From: Oscillatoriales cyanobacterium M59_W2019_021
GTDB lineage: Bacteria > Cyanobacteriota > Cyanobacteriia > Cyanobacteriales > Geitlerinemataceae
Assembly: GCA_015295945.1 (NCBI GenBank)
Contig: DVED01000121.1
Span: 1-38,508, forward strand
DNA: 38,508 nucleotides
Reading direction: 5' to 3'
Part shown: piece after piece, positions 33,299 through 38,508 of the stretch
How the letters are laid out: each line of letters opens with the position of its first letter
Numbering within the stretch: the first letter of the stretch is position 1
The notes under the pieces: generated by a model
Told to the model about the DNA's origin: nothing
What the model saw: the letters and a program-made list of their open reading frames with translations, nothing else
The model's database searches: none
Program-made: the position numbers and the translations under genes

Positions 33299-33871
33299 GT
33301 TGTAATTCCTCCTTGATTAGATATTAGGGGTCAGGACGGCAGGCAAGCGTAGCCTCAAATCCTGGGTAGCTGGCTCCACACATCTGCGTGAGCAGCGAGT
33401 CAACCCGCCACTAAGAATGCATCTGCATCCCGGTGCGTCGCGTGCTGGAAGATAAGGTGTCGCTGTCCCGTAGCACATTTCATAGATAGATCGATTTCTA
33501 TTAAAAACCGATGTTCTATGTACTTAAGTCTATCATTAAATCCGCACGAATTGGCGATCGCTCTACATAGCTCTGTTACGTAATATCAAATTCAAATCAT
33601 AAGTTTTCCTTTTATAGCAAGGGACAGTAGGGTTGCGGCATCCTCAATTGAAGGTTTCATGAGTCTGCGGTTTCACATTTTCTGAATACAGGAGCCATGC
33701 CGCCACTTGACGAGCGCTGCTATATAGGGCTTTCATTCGCGACTTCTTGAGAATAGTTTCAAGAATCGGTGAAATCTTTTTGGGAGATCGCCGATCTTCC
33801 CCCCCCTCGCAAACCTTGAGCGGCTTTGGTATAACAGTCGCCACTGTTATTAGGTTCTAGCAATCGCTGAG
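33299..33871. other. Intergenic region upstream of sbtA
   Basis: Contains no convincing gene. The motif CTTAAGTnTATnnTTA at 33523-33538 recurs at 34303-34318. A perfect eight-base inverted pair ATAACAGT/ACTGTTAT (33831-33850) lies after the small membrane gene and could help terminate it. A 66-codon GTG frame at 33644-33844 (minus) is weakly protein-like, with 'LYSSARQVAAWLLYSEN', but I cannot support it. Confidence 0.5.
33523..33538. promoter_or_regulatory. Motif shared by sbtA and sbtB control regions, copy 1
   Basis: CTTAAGTCTATCATTA, about 225 bases before the sbtA ATG, matches 34303-34318 at 13 of 16 positions. It may be bound by a LysR-type carbon regulator such as CcmR/NdhR or CmpR; this is inference, and no consensus was tested. 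Confidence 0.4.
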
Positions 33872-34117
33872 CTAATCAATCCACATTTCGGGGGGAGTTG
33901 TTGACGGCTCATAAGTCTTGGACGGACTGTTACTGGCGAGGTTAAACCACCCCACCGCCAGTAGGAGACCGAACCCACAGCCCAACAAAAAAGTCCAGGC
34001 GTGAGACGACTCGAGAACGCAGAGCAGGCGGCGATTGCTGCCATATACTTGCACTAGCCAGCCTTCGCTAGTGTTATCAAATTTGGTTTGCAGTTTCGTT
34101 GAGTCAAACTCGTTCAT
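33872..34117 (-). CDS. Small single-span membrane protein between sbtA and sbtB
   Basis: An 81-residue protein starting MNEFDSTKLQTKF, with a soluble N-terminus (about 1-37, 'SEGWLVQVYGSNRRLLCVLES'), one membrane helix at about 40-61 ('WTFLLGCGFGLLLAVGWFNLA') and a short polar tail. I do not recognise the family. I chose ATG 34117; the frame runs on to 34222 but the added part looks non-coding. It is in the same direction as sbtA and divergent from sbtB. Position alone suggests a link to bicarbonate uptake. Confidence 0.6.
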   Translation of the reverse strand: MNEFDSTKLQTKFDNTSEGWLVQVYGSNRRLLCVLESSHAWTFLLGCGFGLLLAVGWFNLASNSPSKTYEPSTTPPEMWID

Positions 34118-34923
<806 letters not shown>

Positions 34924-35101
34924 CTCAAAACCCTAGAAATTATCACATTAATAAGAAGTTATTTGATCGATGGGAATCTCGGTATTGTAATGACATCTGA
35001 GAGATCCAAAAGAGCTAGTGCAGGCTGGCATCAATTGCCAACAGGCTGAGCCTTTCAACTGGAAGTTCTAAGTGTTATCCAGATGGGTTAGTTATTTCTG
35101 C

Positions 35102-35251
35102 CACGCTGCACTAGAGCGGTTGCCAGAACGGGGTTTTTCCGACACCATCGTCGGCGTCGGTTTGTTTCGCCAGCGTTTGTCGTCGTTACCGGACAAACGC
35201 ATGGGCGAAAATACTCGCTACGGGATAGAGGATGCCGCTTTGAGCGCGTAA
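35102..35251 (+). pseudogene. Transposase N-terminal remnant
   Basis: One frame reads 'LFRQRLSSLPDKRMGENTRYGIEDAALSA' before TAA at 35249-35251. 'LPDxRxGxNTxYxIEDAALSAF' is, as I remember it, the N-terminal region of a transposase family common in cyanobacteria. The rest of the transposase and any terminal repeats are missing, and bioF begins 12 bases later. Only a fossil is left. Family not assigned. Confidence 0.5.
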
Positions 35252-35262
35252 GCGCGTGTTCT

Positions 35263-36465
35263 TCATCGAGGCGTCCTCAAAATTTCGACGAGACTTTCGA
35301 CTAGTTGTTGCAAATGCGATGTTTCGTGGGTTGCCATCACCGTTATGCGCAAGCGGCTGGTGGGAACGGTGGGCGGACGTACTGCCGAAGCCAAAATTCC
35401 GTTTTCTTTGAGTCGATCGCCCACGGATAAAACTAGTGCCGGATCGTCTAATTGCACGCATAAAATCGGAGATCCGGAAGGGAGTAATTTAGGCGATCGT
35501 CGCTCAGCATTTTCTTCGGAAATTGTCAACTTTTCCGAGATGAATTGCTGGAGATGGGTAACATTTTGCCGAAGTTTCACCAGTCGTTGGGGTTCCTGTT
35601 TGAGAATAGCGATCGCCTCTAACGCTGCCGCCGTATCAGCCGGCGATAAACCCGTAGTATAAATCCAACTTGCCGACCGATTTCTCAAGTAATCGATGAG
35701 TGGAGCAGAACCCGCAACGTATCCCCCCAAACTTCCCAAGGCTTTACTCAAGGTTCCCATCTGAATTAACGGACGGTGGCGCAATCCAAAATGTTCGGGA
35801 CTACCCGCCCCCGTAGCCCCTAAAACTCCCGTGGCGTGGGCTTCGTCGATGAGGAGCATACTCTCAAATTCTTCCGATAAATCGAGCAATTGCGGTAGAG
35901 GACAGATATCTCCATCCATACTGAAAACACTATCGGTTAAAATCAAGCATCGCCGATAGTGCGATCGCCATTGTTGTAATTGAAGTTTCAGTTCGGTAAC
36001 ATTGTTGTGGGGATATTCTCGAACCGTTGCCCCTGATAAAATCGCACCACTTTTTAAACTGGAATGATTGTATCGATCGGCGAAAATAAGGTCGCGTTTG
36101 CCCACCAGAGCGGCGATCGTTCCTAAATTTGCCAGATATCCCGAACTAAAAACCAGGGCATCTTCCGTTTGCTTGAAATCGGCGATCGCCCGTTCTAAAT
36201 CTCGATGAAGCGATCGATGTCCGCTGAGTAACCGCGACCCCGTACTTCCCGTTCCCCACCGCCGAGTTGCCTCTACCGCCGCCGCAATGAGTCGATCGTC
36301 GCCTGCCAATCCCAAATAATCGTTACTGGCAAAATTGAGGAGCGATCGCCCTTCCATTTCCACCACCGCTCCCGGACGACTGTCGATCGTCCGCACCGAA
36401 CGATACCAATTCGCCTTCCGAATGGCTTCTAAAGAAGAGTCTACCCAACTATAAGGATTCGTCAT
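35263..36465 (-). CDS. bioF: 8-amino-7-oxononanoate synthase
   Basis: A 400-residue alpha-oxoamine synthase that joins pimeloyl-ACP/CoA with L-alanine in biotin synthesis. The PLP lysine is K241 in '[13 protein letters not shown]'. '[18 protein letters not shown]' (204-221) binds the cofactor. '[13 protein letters not shown]' (44-56) and '[13 protein letters not shown]' (71-83) are family motifs. No other bio gene lies in the window. KBL (2-amino-3-ketobutyrate ligase) is the nearest alternative, but the N-terminal motif and cyanobacterial distribution favour BioF. Confidence 0.92.
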   Translation of the reverse strand: MTNPYSWVDSSLEAIRKANWYRSVRTIDSRPGAVVEMEGRSLLNFASNDYLGLAGDDRLIAAAVEATRRWGTGSTGSRLLSGHRSLHRDLERAIADFKQTEDALVFSSGYLANLGTIAALVGKRDLIFADRYNHSSLKSGAILSGATVREYPHNNVTELKLQLQQWRSHYRRCLILTDSVFSMDGDICPLPQLLDLSEEFESMLLIDEAHATGVLGATGAGSPEHFGLRHRPLIQMGTLSKALGSLGGYVAGSAPLIDYLRNRSASWIYTTGLSPADTAAALEAIAILKQEPQRLVKLRQNVTHLQQFISEKLTISEENAERRSPKLLPSGSPILCVQLDDPALVLSVGDRLKENGILASAVRPPTVPTSRLRITVMATHETSHLQQLVESLVEILRTPR

Positions 36466-36532
36466 TGGTCATTTGTCCTTTGGGGGTTTGGGGTTTAGGG
36501 TTGGTAATTGCTAGTTGCGCTTTCGCGCTTTT

Positions 36533-36630
36533 GCTAGTCGCGCTTTTGCTTTCTTCTCCCCCTGCCTCCCCTGCTCCCCCTGCTCAAGAAAGCTCCCCCT
36601 GCCTCCCCTGCTCAAGAAAGCTCCCCCTGC
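36533..36630. repeat. 33-nt dispersed repeat copy 2 and a 28-nt tandem repeat
   Basis: 36533-36565 is identical to 2634-2666. Right after it, a 24-base unit (cctgctcaagaaagctcccc...) occurs at 36579-36602 and 36607-36630, a 28-base period. A heptamer-like 'tttggggtttaggg' precedes the block at about 36487-36500. Confidence 0.85.
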
Positions 36631-36646
36631 TCCCGAACCCCTTCGA

Positions 36647-38508
36647 TTACCAAGGACTGCCCACCATTGTAAAGCCCGACCAATAGTACGGATGAGAGAG
36701 AGCGCGATCGTTGGTATCGGCTAACTCGGGCGGTAGGGGAACACTACCGTCGGCTTCGACGAGTTCGCCATTGCGGACGCGCAGTTCTCCCCGCAACATC
36801 GCCAGTTGCGCTTGTCGCAGGGCTTCAGCTTTTGTGGCAATGCCCGCTTGTTGGAGTTTTTGGTAAAATTCCGCCATCAATCCTAACGTGCCTTCGTCGC
36901 TGACATACCACAAACTAGCGAGAACGGATTTCACCCCAGCTTGGACGGCGAATCCGGCAAAACCCAATTCCGAATCCCCATCGCCGACAGCAGTGCGGCA
37001 AGCACTCAACACCAGCAAATCGACAGGGTAATCGTTCCAACCTAATTCCCGCAAGCGATCTAAGCCCAGTTTGCGATCCCAAAACTGGATATAAGAATTT
37101 TCCGGTTTTCCCGCTTGAAATTCGGCGTGGGTTGCCAGGTGAACGATGCGGTAGCGGCTGGAGTTGCGCTGTTCTTTAAGGTTTTCCAGGGTAAAGGCTT
37201 CGTTGAGGAAGGCTTTTCCGGGCCAAATTCCCTCGATCGGGCGATCGGGAACTAATGCCGATCCTCTAACGATGGTGGAGAGTTCGATGGGAACGGCAGG
37301 CAAGGGGATCTGATCGCGGAACTGACTGGCGCCCATGGCTAACACGCGGCTGCCTCGCAACGGTTGATAGCTGGTATCGGTGAGGTTGATGCTGGGAATC
37401 AGTCCTAGGCTGTATTTTTCGATGAGGAATTGCTTTCCATCGTGCAAAGCGGCGATCGGCAGGGTGCGCAGTCCTTCATCCATAGAAAAGACCAAAGTGT
37501 CCGCCCCCACCCGTTGTAGTTCGGGTTCTAAAGGGGCGATGAGCCATTGATAGAGTTGTTGGGCGGAGGCGAGATAGCTGGTGGTGTTCCGTTGGCGCGG
37601 ATTGGTTAAATTTCGGCGCAATTCTTTCATAACAGGCATCAGCGCTTCGCGATTGGCGTCAGGAACACTAGCATAAATCCGCTCTCCCGTTGGGGCGATC
37701 GCGATTAAATCCAGTTGTTCCGGACGGGCGAGGACGTAAATAATCACCGACGTTTGCCCGGTTTGTTCGGCAATATCCATCAGGCGATCTTGAAAATGGG
37801 ATGCTGAGAGCAAAGTCGGACTGGAATTGCGGCGCGAGACGCTTCTGACCTGGGTGACATAAGACCCTTCTAGGGTGTTGATCGCCCCATCTACATCCCC
37901 AGATGCCAAATTCTCCTCGACGGCAGCGAGGGTGGCGGTTGGGGTTACAGTTCCACTACTACTAACCGTTCGGCTGGGTGTTGTGGTGGTGACGGTTGTA
38001 TTGCGGTTGGTCGTATTCGCAGCCGAGCCGGACGTTCGAGAACCCGATGTGTTCGATGTTGAGTTAGAGGTTGAACCGGACGAACTGGATGTGCCCGCAC
38101 TTCCGGTGGTGGATGTTGGAGAATCGATCGTTGTGGATACGATCGTGGTGGTGGTCGTCGAGGATGTGGTGCTGCGGGTCGTGGTCGTTGTTGTTCTCAC
38201 TGTGCCAGTTGAGGTAATGTTACTCGTACTGGACGATGACGTGACGATCGTCCTGGAACCCGAACTCGGTGTCGGTTCAAAGCCACTCGAGGTATCGGTA
38301 ACCGGATCGTCCACGACGGGCGTTTCCGTATTAGTGTTGTTGGGAACGCTGGGGGTTTGGATGTCAGTCGAGATTTGGTTGCTATCTCGGGGAGTCGGGG
38401 TTGGCGTTGATTGCTGGGTGTTCGGGTCGGTTCCATCGCCAGTCGTTCCATCGCCGGGATTGGTCGTTCCATCGCCAGTCGTTCCATCGCCGGGATTGGT
38501 CGTTCCAT
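36647..38508 (-). CDS. CHAT-domain cysteine protease-like protein, N-terminus outside window
   Basis: The frame is open to the right edge, so at least 620 residues are visible and the start is missing. The C-terminal half is a CHAT domain: the catalytic His is in 'HLATHAEF' (codon 37127-37129) and Cys in 'LSACRTAVGD' (codon 36998-37000), followed by 'GFAGFAVQAGVKSVLASLWYVSDEGT'. In front lies a Ser/Thr/Gly linker of about 130 residues, and before it a 36-base repeat coding GTTNPGDGTTGD, twice complete and once begun (38430-38508). CHAT proteins are caspase-like proteases. Cyanobacterial ones often follow secreted haemagglutinin-like or TPR parts; that part is not in view. Confidence 0.9.
   Translation of the reverse strand, partial: GTTNPGDGTTGDGTTNPGDGTTGDGTDPNTQQSTPTPTPRDSNQISTDIQTPSVPNNTNTETPVVDDPVTDTSSGFEPTPSSGSRTIVTSSSSTSNITSTGTVRTTTTTTRSTTSSTTTTTIVSTTIDSPTSTTGSAGTSSSSGSTSNSTSNTSGSRTSGSAANTTNRNTTVTTTTPSRTVSSSGTVTPTATLAAVEENLASGDVDGAINTLEGSYVTQVRSVSRRNSSPTLLSASHFQDRLMDIAEQTGQTSVIIYVLARPEQLDLIAIAPTGERIYASVPDANREALMPVMKELRRNLTNPRQRNTTSYLASAQQLYQWLIAPLEPELQRVGADTLVFSMDEGLRTLPIAALHDGKQFLIEKYSLGLIPSINLTDTSYQPLRGSRVLAMGASQFRDQIPLPAVPIELSTIVRGSALVPDRPIEGIWPGKAFLNEAFTLENLKEQRNSSRYRIVHLATHAEFQAGKPENSYIQFWDRKLGLDRLRELGWNDYPVDLLVLSACRTAVGDGDSELGFAGFAVQAGVKSVLASLWYVSDEGTLGLMAEFYQKLQQAGIATKAEALRQAQLAMLRGELRVRNGELVEADGSVPLPPELADTNDRALSHPYYWSGFTMVGSPW

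Noticed and set aside
33644-33844. 66-codon GTG frame on the minus strand between sbtA and the small membrane gene
   Set aside because: Partly protein-like but has no ribosome binding site, family match or conserved motif that I can see; left as undecided spacer.
38197-38508. Open frame with MERPIPAMERLA repeats at the right edge
   Set aside because: It is a shifted reading of the 36-base repeat; the CHAT frame is open through the same bases and gives the GTTNPGDGTTGD units.

Overview
The window reads as chromosomal DNA of a cyanobacterium. The octamer GCGATCGC (HIP1) and the core CGATCG recur through nearly all of it. The gene set is cyanobacterial: the rpmH-rnpA-PH-yidC-jag-yceD cluster, a Ycf46/Slr0374-type AAA ATPase, an SLH-porin, a b6f-type Rieske protein, a GUN4-domain protein, and SbtA/SbtB bicarbonate uptake. 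I cannot name the species. The mix suggests a filamentous, perhaps mat-dwelling and sulfide-exposed organism, but that is inference.

Layout, left to right. At 1-2600 lie the end of an FAD-dependent oxidoreductase, a tiny DUF2256 protein and an Ntn-hydrolase isoaspartyl peptidase. At 2784-6104 is the ribosome/RNase P/membrane-insertion cluster, followed by the AAA ATPase, an SH3-domain membrane protein and a CPBP-type intramembrane protease. A large porin is on the minus strand at 9156-10886.

The most striking block is 11250-19780, an apparent sulfide/persulfide island. It holds a persulfide-dioxygenase-like metallo-hydrolase, a membrane-anchored rhodanese and an ArsR regulator with cysteines placed as in SqrR/BigR sensors. 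It also holds a thioredoxin-reductase-like flavoprotein, a DUF442-type phosphatase-like protein (the other half of Blh), an extra Rieske protein, sulfide:quinone oxidoreductase, a DUF3122 protein and a SulP transporter. A short AT-rich motif (TATAGwAATrT) recurs in three promoters of the block, suggesting one regulon. The inferred flow is: SQR passes sulfide electrons to quinone and the Rieske/b6f side, persulfide is handled by the rhodanese and dioxygenase, and the oxyanion product leaves or enters by SulP.

From 20054 the window is more mixed: an LCP cell-wall ligase, GUN4-domain and EgtD genes, a TPR protein, a sodium:solute symporter and a membrane PH-like protein. A multiply broken Rpn-type nuclease gene (26677-27591) follows, then an unrecognised helical protein and an EAL phosphodiesterase with a pseudo-HisKA segment. 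After that come an aspartate-type aminotransferase, sbtA, a small membrane protein, an sbtB that lacks the usual C-terminal CGxxxC tail, a transposase remnant, bioF, and a CHAT protease whose N-terminus runs off the window. Intergenic spaces are rich in dispersed repeats, heptamer runs and MITE-like palindromes. I saw no rRNA, tRNA or CRISPR array.
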